A DNA stretch of 64,000 bases. Source: Methylobacterium nodulans ORS 2060. GTDB lineage: Bacteria > Pseudomonadota > Alphaproteobacteria > Rhizobiales > Beijerinckiaceae. Each line of letters opens with the position of its first letter. The first letter of the stretch is position 1. Where the stretch lies: assembly GCF_000022085.1 (NCBI RefSeq), contig NC_011894.1:6694501-6758500 (forward strand). Direction: 5' to 3'. Below the pieces are notes generated by a model. It made no database searches. It saw nothing but the letters and a program-made list of their open reading frames with translations, and had not been told where the DNA came from. The position numbers and the translations under genes are program-made. This document shows positions 29,967-38,306 of this stretch, one piece after another.

Positions 29967-30164
29967 ATGCACATCCACACCGTGCTGCCCCTCATCGCGC
30001 TGCTCGCGCTCGCCGCCTGCAAGGATGAGAAGAAGGCCGACACGACCGGGACGGCCAGCCCCCCGACCGGCAACACCGTGGCTCCCACTCCGCCCCCGGC
30101 CAACCCATCGGCTCCTTCCGGCGCTCCCGCCAACCCGCCCCCCGCGAGCAAGCCAGGTCAGTGA
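29967..30164 (+). CDS. Small proline-rich lipoprotein
   Basis: Codes for 65 residues. The signal peptide MHIHTVLPLIALLALAAC ends in a good lipobox (LAAC), so Cys-18 should be lipidated. The mature 48 residues are Pro/Ala/Ser/Thr-rich (APTPPPANPSAPSGAP) and probably disordered. GGAGG lies 6-10 bases before the ATG. Function is unknown. Confidence 0.78.
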   Translation: MHIHTVLPLIALLALAACKDEKKADTTGTASPPTGNTVAPTPPPANPSAPSGAPANPPPASKPGQ

Positions 30165-30476
30165 TGACGCACTGGGGCGTGCGCCCCGGCTGTCGGACCT
30201 TTTCGCGCGAGAGTGATTCTCTCACCAGCCATTCAGTGAAGCGCGGAGATCCCGCAATCGCCGCTTCGGCGCGATGCGTGCAGGCGGGCGTTTTAATAAC
30301 GTGACGCGCGACGCACCGGCCGGGTACAGGGGCGACAATGCTGTCAGCGGCAGCACGGTCGCTCCGAGCGGTAAGTAATCTTTGCGGTGCACCGGAGGTT
30401 TGAGCCTGTGCACCGCCACGATCCTCTCAAGGTTAGCCTGCTTGCGGTACGCCGTAAGATGCGGGAAACGGAGAAG
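30165..30476. other. Intergenic region without a recognised gene
   Basis: About 310 bases after the lipoprotein gene, with lower GC in the middle (around 30290-30380). No coding frame with support was seen. Confidence 0.45.
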
Positions 30477-30504
30477 AGCCCGCCACGGCAGGACCGGGCG
30501 GGCT
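30477..30504 (-). terminator. Terminator of the minus-strand glycine-zipper gene
   Basis: AGCCCGCC (30477-30484) pairs with GGCGGGCT (30497-30504). Read on the minus strand the stem is followed by CTTCTCCGTTT. The same stem recurs at several other places in this region. Confidence 0.6.
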
Positions 30505-30583
30505 GGAAGTTAATTCCTCAGAGTATGGTTGGCAGACAACCACAGCTCTTGGCCCCTCCCACGACCAGCGGGGCGATGCAGCC

Positions 30584-30871
30584 TCAGTAGGCGTGGGACC
30601 GGCGGTGACGGTAGTACCTGGGCCCTTGGTGCATGCGGCGGTGACGGTAGTACCGGTGCCCGTAGTGCACAGGGCGATACGGCCGAACGCCAAGAGCCCC
30701 ATTGACCGTACCGACGCCCGCGCCAACCGCGCCGCCGACGATACCGCCGACGGGACCGGCCGCGCGACTTCCTCGCGCAGCTCCTTCCTCTGCGCCGCCG
30801 ATGAGCCCCTGCGCCTGAGCGGCACCGGCAAACGAGAGAACAAGGCTGCATGCCATCAACAGCTTCTTCAT
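30584..30871 (-). CDS. Small secreted glycine-zipper protein
   Basis: Codes for 95 residues. The ATG at 30871 (MKKLLMACSLVLS) is chosen because AGGAG lies about 9 bases before it; the ATG three codons earlier abuts that site. A signal peptide (to AQAQ) is followed by a glycine-zipper segment, GPVGGIVGGAVGAGVGTV, and a basic aromatic tail with repeated HRYYRHRR-type units. Proteins of this build sit in the envelope and often respond to stress; function is otherwise unknown. Confidence 0.75.
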   Translation of the reverse strand: MKKLLMACSLVLSFAGAAQAQGLIGGAEEGAARGSRAAGPVGGIVGGAVGAGVGTVNGALGVRPYRPVHYGHRYYRHRRMHQGPRYYRHRRSHAY

Positions 30872-31241
30872 CTTGAACATCTCCTCTCAAGTCTGGTTTT
30901 CGAAATGAACGAGCCTGAGCGCGGAAAGTTCGCGGTGAGCGGCGGGCCGGGCTTGAGGATGGCGCTCCAAGGACTCGGCTCGCTCCTGCCGGGCAAAGAG
31001 ACGCCGGCTCGGGAAGGGGAACCCGGCCGGCGTTGAAAGAACGTCCATAACCGCAGGCATATCGCGCGGCAGCCTGCGATGGTTCCATCTCTGCCACGAT
31101 GTCGGGGCCTCGGCGCTGGTCATCCCTGCGGCTCTTCGCCGGTGAGATCTCACCCCAGTTCGCATCCGTAGCAGGCGCGCATGCTCGGGGCGAAGTAACC
31201 CAGCTGAACGACGCGACTGTGGATCGGGTGCATCACGCGCC
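30872..31241. other. Intergenic region with a minus-strand terminator-like hairpin
   Basis: Contains the hairpin ACGCCGGC (31001-31008) with GCCGGCGT (31026-31033), followed on the minus strand by CTCTTTG. A near copy occurs at 44161-44193. No gene is supported on either strand. Confidence 0.5.
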
Positions 31242-31481
31242 ATGCCCGACCGTGTCGCACGCGATGCGCAAGCCATCCGAGAGGCAGCTCAAGCGCTCAA
31301 GCGGGAGAGACAGCATCTCCTCGCAGAGCAGCAGGACCTGCGAGCTGCGATCCGCCTCCTTATCCTCACCTCGGCGAGCGAGAGGATGGAGTGGGCGGCG
31401 ATCCGCGCAGAGATGAGACATCGCGGCATGCTGTCCTCACACCCGCCGGATCGCCGGAGGGGCGAGCCAGACAGGGCCTGA
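31242..31481 (+). CDS. Possible small helical protein
   Basis: Codes for 79 residues. The first 60 form a charged amphipathic helix (REAAQALKRERQHLLAEQQDLRAAIRLLIL, seen in pieces such as LKRERQHLLAEQQDLRAAI), likely a coiled coil. No ribosome site, signal or family is recognised, and the C-terminus is low-complexity. It may be a real orphan gene of the island or chance. Confidence 0.35.
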   Translation: MPDRVARDAQAIREAAQALKRERQHLLAEQQDLRAAIRLLILTSASERMEWAAIRAEMRHRGMLSSHPPDRRRGEPDRA

Positions 31482-31713
31482 CCGGGCCGTCACAGCGTCC
31501 GTACCTGGCCTGCACAGGGGCGCGAACCGGGGCCGTGGACCGGGTTCTGGGTTCCGATAAGAACCGCGGGGAGGCGAGGAACGGGAAACCTCGAAGCGGG
31601 AAGATGAAGACGGACCTGTAGCGGTGTTGCGGCTCGAACACGGGTCTCCCGTCCAACAGCGATCTCTATCAAACCGTGTTGTGTCGCTCCAACACACGGC
31701 TAAGGCTAGCAAA

Positions 31714-32109
31714 ATGCGGCTGGCTCCTCCTCCAAAGCGCTTTCCACGAGCGACGCTCGCCCTCGCCCTGGCGTATGCGCTGGCGCTCCAGCTTCTCCTC
31801 GCGCTCAGCGCGACAGCCAGCCACGTCGTCGTCGCGCCCACACTGGAAGCCAATACCGTCATCTGCCCAGCGCAGGTCGAGCCTGCCGCGTCGCAGCCCG
31901 TGCAGCCGATCCGTGCCGAGCACGATGACCTGTGCTGCATTGCCTGTGACGCCCTCTCGCCTGCGACGCTGCCGATCAGTGCGGCCGCATTCCTCGTCGT
32001 CCAATACGCGCAGGCAACCGACCGGATCAGGGCTCCACCCGATCTCCGCCCTCCAACCGCACTCCCCCGATCACCTGTCCAACAGCGTGCCCCACCACGC
32101 TTCGTCTGA
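31714..32109 (+). CDS. DUF2946-like membrane/secreted protein in copper module
   Basis: Codes for 131 residues from the ATG following GGCTAGCAAA; an earlier ATG adds an unlikely prefix. A single N-terminal hydrophobic segment (ALAYALALQLLLALSATA) leads into a periplasmic part with HDDLCCIACDALS and a Pro-rich tail. Cys/His-rich DUF2946-type proteins are commonly encoded with CopC/CopD and TonB-type copper genes, as here. Metal binding through CCxxC is plausible inference. A short inverted repeat, GTGTTG/CAACAC (31676-31695), lies just upstream and could be a regulator site. Confidence 0.65.
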   Translation: MRLAPPPKRFPRATLALALAYALALQLLLALSATASHVVVAPTLEANTVICPAQVEPAASQPVQPIRAEHDDLCCIACDALSPATLPISAAAFLVVQYAQATDRIRAPPDLRPPTALPRSPVQQRAPPRFV

Positions 32110-32152
32110 TCGCACTCGCCCTGCCTTCACCGAACCGACAGGTACCTTCCCC

Positions 32153-33094
32153 ATGCCTCTCTCCTCCCAGCGGCTTGCCAGCGTCGGGGCTGGTCTTCTG
32201 CTGCTCGCCAGCACCACGTCAGCCTTTGCCCACGGAATTGTCGGCAATCGCTTCTTCCCCGCCACGCTTGCGGTCGACGACCCCTTCGTGGCGGACGAAC
32301 TTTCGCTGCCGACTTTCGCGATCTTCAAAAACGGCGACAACGCACGAGAGGTCGATCTCTCGTTCGAATACTCGAAGCGCTTCACCGAGTACCTCGGCGT
32401 CTCGTTCGGCGAGACGTGGTCGCATATCCGGCCCGGCGGTAGCGGCTGGCAGAACCTGGAGACCACGTTCAAGTATCAAGCCATCACCGATCCCGAGCAC
32501 GAGTTCATCCTGTCCGCTGGCCTCAGCGTGGAGTGGGGCGGGACCGGCGCGACCCGGGTGGGAGCCGAGACCTTCAACGTCTACACACCGTCGCTCTGGT
32601 TCGGCAAAGGCGCTGGCGATCTGCCCGACAGCCTCTCCTGGGCGCGGCCCTTCGCCGTCACAGGACAGGTCGGCTACGCGATCCCGGGAGTGTCGAAGAC
32701 CATCACGTTCAGCGGCATCGACCCGGACAGTGGGCTGCCCTCCTTCGACATCGAGCACAACCCGCGCACCATCGTCTGGGGAGCCACGCTTCAGTACAGC
32801 TTGCCGTACCTCAAGGCGAACGTCGTCGATCTCGGCCTGCCCGACTTCGTGAACCATCTGATCCCGCTGGTGGAGGCCTCGTTCGTCACCCCCGTCAGCA
32901 ACAACTTCGCTCGTCTGCCTACCACCGGCACGATCAACCCCGGCGTGATCTGGGCCGGTCAGAAGGTGCAGTTCGGCCTTGAGGTGCTGATCCCGGTGAA
33001 CCGCCAGAGCGGCCGACACGTTGGCGTGCTCGGACAGATCCACTTCTACCTCGATGACATCTTCCCCGACACGATCGGGCGGCCGATCTTCTAG
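32153..33094 (+). CDS. Secreted/outer-membrane-like protein of copper module
   Basis: Codes for 313 residues. A signal peptide (ending ASTTSAFAHG) is followed by a chain rich in alternating aromatic and polar strands (VDLSFEYSKRFTEYLGVSF, WQNLETTFKYQAI, HEFILSAGLSVEWGG, QFGLEVLIPVN), consistent with a small beta-barrel or porin-like protein, ending in IHFYLDDIFPDTIGRPIF. The terminal Phe is typical of outer-membrane proteins. It lies 11 bases before copC and is probably co-transcribed. Its precise role is unknown; release or uptake of copper across the outer membrane is a guess. Confidence 0.75.
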   Translation: MPLSSQRLASVGAGLLLLASTTSAFAHGIVGNRFFPATLAVDDPFVADELSLPTFAIFKNGDNAREVDLSFEYSKRFTEYLGVSFGETWSHIRPGGSGWQNLETTFKYQAITDPEHEFILSAGLSVEWGGTGATRVGAETFNVYTPSLWFGKGAGDLPDSLSWARPFAVTGQVGYAIPGVSKTITFSGIDPDSGLPSFDIEHNPRTIVWGATLQYSLPYLKANVVDLGLPDFVNHLIPLVEASFVTPVSNNFARLPTTGTINPGVIWAGQKVQFGLEVLIPVNRQSGRHVGVLGQIHFYLDDIFPDTIGRPIF

Positions 33095-33105
33095 GAGGCA
33101 CGCCG

Positions 33106-33465
33106 ATGCCGAGGTGGCTCATTCTCCTGCTCGCAGCGCTCGGTGTGAGCGCGCCAGGCAGTTCGGCGTGGGCTCATGCCGAGTTGGTCACGGCCAGTCC
33201 TCGCGTCGGCAGCACCGTTCCGGTGCCCCCGAGCGAGGTGCGCCTCAGCTTCAGCGAGGGCGTTGAGCCTCACTTCTCCGGCATGGAGGTCACCGCGGCG
33301 GACGGGCGCTCCGTCGCAACTGGCCGCGTGCAGGCCCAAGGCGCGGAGATGCGCGTTGCCTTGGCTCCTCGTCTTCCGCCGGGCATCTACCGGGTGACGT
33401 GGCACGTGGTGTCGGTGGACACGCACCGAACGCAGGGCAGCTTCACCTTCGAGATCAGGCCCTGA
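33106..33465 (+). CDS. copC: Copper resistance protein CopC
   Basis: Codes for 119 residues. The signal peptide ends at SSAWA, leaving the mature N-terminal copper ligand His (HAELVTASP), followed by the CopC beta-sandwich with PPSEVRLSFSEGVEP and the second site VSVDTHRTQGSFTFEI. CopC binds copper in the periplasm and hands it to CopD. The GGAGG of the intergenic gap is 7 bases before the ATG, and copD starts 3 bases after the stop. Confidence 0.94.
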   Translation: MPRWLILLLAALGVSAPGSSAWAHAELVTASPRVGSTVPVPPSEVRLSFSEGVEPHFSGMEVTAADGRSVATGRVQAQGAEMRVALAPRLPPGIYRVTWHVVSVDTHRTQGSFTFEIRP

Positions 33466-33468
33466 GCC

Positions 33469-34320
33469 ATGGACCCGGTCCAGGCCGCGATCCCGCTGGC
33501 AAGGGCAGTGTACTACGTCGCCCTCGTCGTGCTGTTCGGCGCGTCCGTATTTCCCCTCTACGCCGGCCGAGGCGGGCGTGCCGCGCTGTCGCGGTGGCCG
33601 GCGGTGGCTCTCTCGGCCGCGGCGCTCATCGGGCTTCTCACGTGGCTCTACGGGTTCGCGGCATCGCTGGACGACTCAGGCGACGTGCTGACGACGATTC
33701 GGATCATCCTGATCGAGAGCAGCTTCAGGGTGGTATGGCTGGTTCGGCTCGGGACGGCACTCGCGCTGATCCTGTCGGCTCTCGCTCTCAGAACCAGCCT
33801 CATCGCCGTTCCCGCAGCGGTGCTGCTGGTCTGCGAGGGGTGGAGTGGGCATGCCGTGGCGTGGGGATTCCTCGGGTCCGTGAACCTTGCCCTGCACGCT
33901 CTCTGCGCCGCGCTCTGGCTCGGCGGTCTGGTGCCGCTGGCCCAGATCGTGCGCTCCTCCTACCGCGGACGTTCTGATCTGCCGGTTGCTGAAACGGCTC
34001 TGCGGCGGTTCTCGGCTGTTGCGGTGCTTGCGGTCGCGGGCATCGTTCTGACCGGTTCGATCAACACGTGGCACGTGATCGGCAGGACGCCGAACTTCAC
34101 CGACACCTATGTGCGCGTCCTCGCCCTCAAGATCGCGCTCGTCGTGATCATGATCGGGTTGGCGGCGCTCAACCGCTACTGTTTCCTGCCGAGGGTGCGC
34201 GAGACGAATTGCGCGTCGAGCTTGCGACCTCTCATAGGCTCCATTGCAGCAGAGCAGATCATTGGCTTGCTGGTGCTGCTCGATGTGAGCGTGTTGGGCA
34301 CCATGAACCCGCACGCTTGA
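33469..34320 (+). CDS. copD: Copper resistance protein CopD (copper transport membrane protein)
   Basis: Codes for 283 residues with eight hydrophobic helices. Family signatures include ARAVYYVALVVLFGASVFPLY, the conserved His of GWSGHAVAW and LHALCAALWLGGLVPL, and SINTWHVIG before the last helices. CopD is an inner-membrane protein that moves copper toward the cytoplasm. Direct coupling to copC supports this call. The four genes form a copper-handling module placed just inside the proposed island. Confidence 0.93.
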   Translation: MDPVQAAIPLARAVYYVALVVLFGASVFPLYAGRGGRAALSRWPAVALSAAALIGLLTWLYGFAASLDDSGDVLTTIRIILIESSFRVVWLVRLGTALALILSALALRTSLIAVPAAVLLVCEGWSGHAVAWGFLGSVNLALHALCAALWLGGLVPLAQIVRSSYRGRSDLPVAETALRRFSAVAVLAVAGIVLTGSINTWHVIGRTPNFTDTYVRVLALKIALVVIMIGLAALNRYCFLPRVRETNCASSLRPLIGSIAAEQIIGLLVLLDVSVLGTMNPHA

Positions 34321-34389
34321 GACGATCCACAACAGGCCAAGCGTATCGCGTGGACGGCGATCCTGGTCGCCGATGATGAAACGGATGAC

Positions 34390-34587
34390 ATGTCCGTGGA
34401 CTGGTACGCGCGCCATCTGCGGTACTCCGCCTGCAGAACTCGCACCCCAGAGGTCCGCCGGGGCATCCTAGTGCATTACGCACGGATCCACGCTGAGAGC
34501 GGCTGGGGCACGGGCGGATCCGAGCCGCTGCCGAAGCACTATCAGGTGGTCGGGCAGGACGTGCCCTGGCCGTATGAGAAGGGCTGA
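34390..34587 (+). CDS. Small orphan protein ending in a recurrent DVPWP motif
   Basis: Codes for 65 residues: MSVDWYARHLRYSAC..., then ILVHYARIHAES and LPKHYQVVGQDVPWPYEKG. The last 19 residues match a fragment at 43468-43524 (LPAHCKVVGRDVPWPDEG) and, more weakly, the end of the gene at 50470 (RRDVRWPDQEG). All three are followed by similar G+C hairpins. The recurrence suggests a real family scattered through the island. No function is known. Confidence 0.5.
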   Translation: MSVDWYARHLRYSACRTRTPEVRRGILVHYARIHAESGWGTGGSEPLPKHYQVVGQDVPWPYEKG

Positions 34588-34595
34588 AACGAAGA

Positions 34596-34760
34596 AGCCC
34601 GCCGCAGCGGAGCCGGGCGGGCTTGCTGGCTCCAGCCGCGGGGCGGATCAGGCTCGAAACCCAATCAGCTTGGCTATGGAAGAGCCGCGATGGGTGGACA
34701 GCAGCTCTCTACGCCTTTCGCCTGCAATGACCGGAGCTGACCCCTTCCGGACCTACCGCC
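34596..34760. repeat. Dispersed island repeat, copy A (with hairpin 34596-34623)
   Basis: About 165 bases, beginning with the hairpin AGCCCGCC...GGCGGGCT and continuing through GCTTGCTGGCTCC, AGGCTCGAAACCCAA, AGCTTGGCTATGGAAG and GGACAGCAG to ATGACCGG. Copy B at 44912-45075 is about 85-90 percent identical; copy C at 51025-51142 is more divergent. On the minus strand the hairpin could serve as a terminator. Confidence 0.8.
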
Positions 34761-34810
34761 CCGTCGCCGCGAAGGTCCGCTCCAGGGCGGGAAGCGACCG
34801 TGGGCCGCCC

Positions 34811-35845
34811 TCAAGGCTGCCGCCTCAGCCGAGGCGCGACCTCGGTGCCCAGCAGCTCGATGGACCGCTGCATGGCCTCCGGCTCCTGCATCGCCGAGCT
34901 CATCTGAAAGGTCAGGCGAGACACGCCCCCGAGCGCCTCGCTGGCCGCGCGCACCTTCGCGGCCACGCTTTCCGGCGCGCCGACCAAGTAGGCGCCGTAG
35001 GGGCCGCACATCGCCTCGAACTGCTGGTCGAGGGCCGCGCCCGACCAGCCCCGCTCCTGCCCGATCTTCCTGAACATCTGCGCCCAGCCCGGATAGAACG
35101 CCTCCACCGCAGCGCGGTCGGTGTCGGCGACGAAGCCGATGGCGTGCAGGCCGACCTTCAGCATCTCCGGCGCGTGGCCCGCCTTGCGGCCGGCTTCCCG
35201 GTAGAGGTCGACCAGGGGCCGAAAGCGTTGAAAGCTCCCGCCGATGATGGCGACCATCAGCGGCAGGCCCAAGCTGCCCGCGCGCGCGAACGATGCCGGG
35301 GTACCCCCGACGCCGACCCAGACGGGCAGCTTGGCCTGGTGCGGACGCGGATAGACCCCCTGGCCGTTCAGCGGTGGGCGGAAGCGGCCGCGCCAGGTGA
35401 CATGGGTCTGCTCGCGAAGCTTCAGGAGCAGGCCGAGCTTCTCCGCAAAGAGGTCGGCGTAGTCCTCGACCGCGAAGCCGAAGAGCGGGTAGGCCTCGCC
35501 GAAGGAGCCGCGGCCGACCACGATCTCGGCCCGGCCCTTGGCGATCAGGTCGAGCGTGGCGAACTCCTGAAAGACGCGGACCGGATCGGCCGCGCTGAGC
35601 ACCGTGACGGCGCTCGTCAGGCGGATGCGGCGGGTGCGGGCCGCGGCGGCGGCGAGGATGACGGCGGGCGCGGCGTCGAGGAACTCCTCGCGGTGATGCT
35701 CGCCGATGCCGAACACGTCGAGCCCGACGCGATCGGCGACCTCGACCTCCGCGAGCAGGCGCTCCATCCGTTCGGCCGCCGGGACGGTCCGGCCTGTCTT
35801 CGGGTCGGGGAGCGTGGCCGCGAAGCTGTCGATGCCAAGTTCCAT
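34811..35845 (-). CDS. LLM-class flavin-dependent oxidoreductase
   Basis: Codes for 344 residues of the luciferase-like monooxygenase TIM-barrel family. Signatures include VGLDVFGIGEHHREEF near the N-terminus, GRAEIVVGRGSFGEAYPLFG, and VWVGVGGTPASFARAG. Members use reduced FMN or F420 to oxidise small organic molecules; the physiological substrate is not readable. Its neighbours downstream on the same strand (TlpA-like pseudogene, DoxX, azoreductase) form a redox-themed group, although spacing suggests separate transcription. A GGGATC precedes the ATG but no strong ribosome site is present. Confidence 0.88.
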   Translation of the reverse strand: MELGIDSFAATLPDPKTGRTVPAAERMERLLAEVEVADRVGLDVFGIGEHHREEFLDAAPAVILAAAAARTRRIRLTSAVTVLSAADPVRVFQEFATLDLIAKGRAEIVVGRGSFGEAYPLFGFAVEDYADLFAEKLGLLLKLREQTHVTWRGRFRPPLNGQGVYPRPHQAKLPVWVGVGGTPASFARAGSLGLPLMVAIIGGSFQRFRPLVDLYREAGRKAGHAPEMLKVGLHAIGFVADTDRAAVEAFYPGWAQMFRKIGQERGWSGAALDQQFEAMCGPYGAYLVGAPESVAAKVRAASEALGGVSRLTFQMSSAMQEPEAMQRSIELLGTEVAPRLRRQP

Positions 35846-35946
35846 GGTGGGATCTCTGTCTCTCGCGAGCGAGGGTGGAGGACGCGTCGGGCCGTATGAG
35901 GGGGGTCCTCAGCCGGCTTGCTGTTCGGGTCTGCTGTGGCCGGAGC

Positions 35947-36528
35947 TCACACGCTCAGGGCCTGCAGGAAGGCGGTGCTCTCGGGCTTGTGCCAGTCAAT
36001 GCCGCCGGCGATGTAGCCGCGCACACGGCCCGTCCGGTCGATCGAAGGTGAGCGGCATCGACCAGCGCTGGAACGGCGACGCTGTCCCGTCCGGCCGCTC
36101 CGCCGAGAGCACCGCCGCGCCCGGGTCGTGGAACGCCCGGAGGGCGGTGGCCCCGTACTTGTGCAGGTATGCCGTCACGGCCTCCGCCGGCCGCGTGTCG
36201 ATGCTCACGGTGGCGACACCGATTCCCAGGCTTGCGATCCTTGCCTGATCCCGGGCCAGCCCCGGCAGCTCGACGGGGCAGGACGGGCACCAGGTCGCCC
36301 AGACGTACAGGAGCAGCGCCTCGCGTTTAGGTAGGCCAAGGGCAGCCTGCCTTGCAGGTCCTGAAGCGGCAGGGGACGCATGGCCGGCTGCGGCTCGAAC
36401 TGCACGAACTGCTTCCGGTCGCCCCGCAGGAGCGGCAGCTCGGTCGCCGCGGCGGCCGGCACGAACAGGCCGACCCCACCCGCCACGATGGCCCACCGCG
36501 TCGGGTGCCATGCGTCAGGGTTCGGCAT
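35947..36528 (-). pseudogene. TlpA/redoxin-like thiol-disulfide protein, two frameshifts
   Basis: The protein can be followed across three reading frames: a membrane anchor (RWAIVAGGVGLFVPAAAA) in the first, then LLLYVWATWCPSCPVELPG with the thioredoxin-like CPSC active site in the second, and IDRTGRVRGYIAGGIDW ending FLQALSV in the third. The first shift is near 36325 and the second near 36045. Joined, it would be a typical periplasmic TlpA-family thiol reductase. Two separate shifts make a pseudogene likelier than a single sequencing slip. Confidence 0.78.
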
Positions 36529-36614
36529 CGGCGTCTCCTGTTCCTCGGACCTGCCACACGTACGGTGAGGGCCGGCACGGTGGCGCCGGCGTCATGATGC
36601 CGATGGGCCGCCGT

Positions 36615-37016
36615 TCAGCGGCTGCGGCCCAGTACCGTTGAGAGCTGGTCACGGCGCAGCCAAGCCACCGACGCGCAGAGGACGAGCAGCAGGACGGCCG
36701 GGGCGGCGGGGGTGGGCAGCACCAGCAGGTGGGCCAGAACGGCGCCGACCATGGTGCAGCCCAGCCAGACCGCGGCGAAGACGGCGTAGCCGGGGACCAG
36801 CAGAGCGACAGCACCTGCGACCTCGACGAGGCCCGTGACGATGCGGAACCACTGGCCGACGCCGATAAGGTCGTAGACCTGCACCATCATCGGGACACCG
36901 GCGAGCTTGGTGCCGCCAGCGGCGAGGAACACGAGCGCGAGCAGAACCTGCAGCGACCAAGCGAGGATGTTGAGGGCGCGTGAGGGAGCGGCCGGAGTGG
37001 CGAGGGTCTGGGACAA
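36615..37016 (-). CDS. DoxX family membrane protein
   Basis: Codes for 133 residues with four hydrophobic helices: ILAWSLQVLLALVFLAAGGTKLAG, the conserved QVYDLIGVGQWFRIVTGLVEVAGA region, then two more. The start is TTG with a weak AAAGAG upstream; no ATG lies near. DoxX-like proteins (DoxX_2 type) are often co-regulated with azoreductases and HxlR regulators, as in this group, and act in thiol or oxidant stress at the membrane. It lies 42 bases after the azoreductase gene on the same strand, so the two are probably one transcript. Confidence 0.82.
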   Translation of the reverse strand: MSQTLATPAAPSRALNILAWSLQVLLALVFLAAGGTKLAGVPMMVQVYDLIGVGQWFRIVTGLVEVAGAVALLVPGYAVFAAVWLGCTMVGAVLAHLLVLPTPAAPAVLLLVLCASVAWLRRDQLSTVLGRSR

Positions 37017-37058
37017 GGGAAAACTCTTTGAAGGGAAAGGAGAAGGTGCCGGCTCGGG

Positions 37059-37676
37059 TCAGGCGGCGAGTTGCTGGACGGCGGCGCGGGCGGATGTGAG
37101 CGCCTGGGCCTTGTTGTGGTCGCCGGCCGCGAGACCTTCGGCCAGGACGAACTCGGGCTCAGTGATGCCCATGAAGGCGAGGATCGTACGCAGGTAGCTC
37201 TCGGCGTGCTCGGCCGAGACGGCACCGCTCTCCCGGCCGTAGAAGCCGCCGCGGGTCACCGCCACGATCACGCGCTTGCCGCCCACTAGGCCCTCCGGCC
37301 CATTCGCGCCATAGCGGAAGGTCTTGCCGGGCACCGCGAGACGGTCGAGCCAAGCCTTGAGCTGCGACGGGATGGTGAAGTTGTACATCGGGGCGCCGAC
37401 CACCACCGTGTCGGCTCCGATGAACTCCTCCAGCATCCGGTCGCTCGCCGCACGCGCGGCCTGCGCCGTCGCGTCGAGGGGGCCTGCCATGGCGGAGAGC
37501 GGGTGGGCGCTCGGCAGGGTCGCCGGCGTGAGATGCGGCAGGTTCTCGGCGGCGAGATCCCTGTAGGTGACCTCGGCCTGCGTGCCACGGGTGAGCCGCT
37601 CGACGATCAGGGCGGACAGCTCGCGCGAGACCGAGCCGGCCCCGAGGATGCTGGTGTCGATGTGCAAAAGTTTCAT
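37059..37676 (-). CDS. azoR: FMN-dependent NADH:azo/quinone reductase
   Basis: Codes for 205 residues of the flavodoxin-like AzoR family. FMN-phosphate loop residues are in [16 protein letters not shown]. The dimer/FMN segments [21 protein letters not shown] and VTRGGFYG are characteristic. The enzyme reduces quinones and azo compounds by two electrons and protects against electrophiles. It is divergent from an HxlR regulator. The shared upstream region has a plausible minus-strand promoter (TTGCGG, 16 bases, TATCAT). Confidence 0.93.
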
Positions 37677-37764
37677 CTCGGAACCTGGTTCCTTCTTGTG
37701 ACCGGGTTATGATATGAGCTTGCCCATACGCCGCAAGACGGCACAAAAATGATACCGAGGTCAC
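37677..37764. promoter_or_regulatory. Divergent promoter region between azoR and the HxlR gene
   Basis: The 88-base gap holds TGTGACC (37697-37703) and its inverted copy GGTCACA (37759-37765), 55 bases apart, and an AT-rich core around TTATGATATGAG. These could be HxlR half-sites and the overlapping promoters. Evidence is pattern only. Confidence 0.4.
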
Positions 37765-38169
37765 ATGGAAGTAACCGCCCCTGTCTCGCGCCATTCTCCC
37801 GCGTGCATGAAGGTTTCGCAGGTGCTCTCGCGCATCGGCGACAAGTGGAGCGTGCTCGTCATCATGCTCCTGCGTGAGCGGTCACGCCGTTTCAGCGAGC
37901 TGAAGCGTGGGGTCGAGGGCATCTCGCAGCGGATGCTGACGCTGACGCTGCGCAACCTTGAGCGGGACGGGCTCGTGAGCCGGACGGTGACGCCGTCGAT
38001 CCCGCCGCGGGTGGACTACGAACTCACCGAGATGGGGCACTCCCTCGCCGAGCCGGTCCAGGCTCTCGGCGCGTGGGCCTTCCGGCACGTGGCGCAGATC
38101 GATGCCGCGCAGGCCCGCTACGATGCCGAGGTTGGCAACCTTGAGGCTTGCGAGCAGACACCGACCTGA
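37765..38169 (+). CDS. HxlR-family transcriptional regulator
   Basis: Codes for 134 residues with a single winged helix-turn-helix: VLSRIGDKWSVLVIMLLRE, FSELKRGVEGISQRMLTLTL, RNLERDGLVSRTV. A Cys shortly before the domain (HSPACMKVSQ) is placed like the redox-sensing Cys of HxlR members that control azoreductases. Divergent arrangement with azoR-doxX fits that role: repression in resting cells, relief by quinones or electrophiles. The sensing role is inference. Confidence 0.9.
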   Translation: MEVTAPVSRHSPACMKVSQVLSRIGDKWSVLVIMLLRERSRRFSELKRGVEGISQRMLTLTLRNLERDGLVSRTVTPSIPPRVDYELTEMGHSLAEPVQALGAWAFRHVAQIDAAQARYDAEVGNLEACEQTPT

Positions 38170-38306
38170 GCCACGTCGGCGGGTCAACATGTTTGGGCTC
38201 CGGCGATGGGAATGTTGTGGCCACCTGACTTGGTGCCTGCTGCATCCAGGTTCGCTCCTGCACCACGAGCGGACCTTTTTCCGCTCGAAGGCGAAGTCGG
38301 CTTGTG

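Noticed and set aside
30887..31276. 129-codon minus-strand frame
   Set aside because: Contains a terminator-like hairpin internally and no recognisable domain; composition is that of a shadow.
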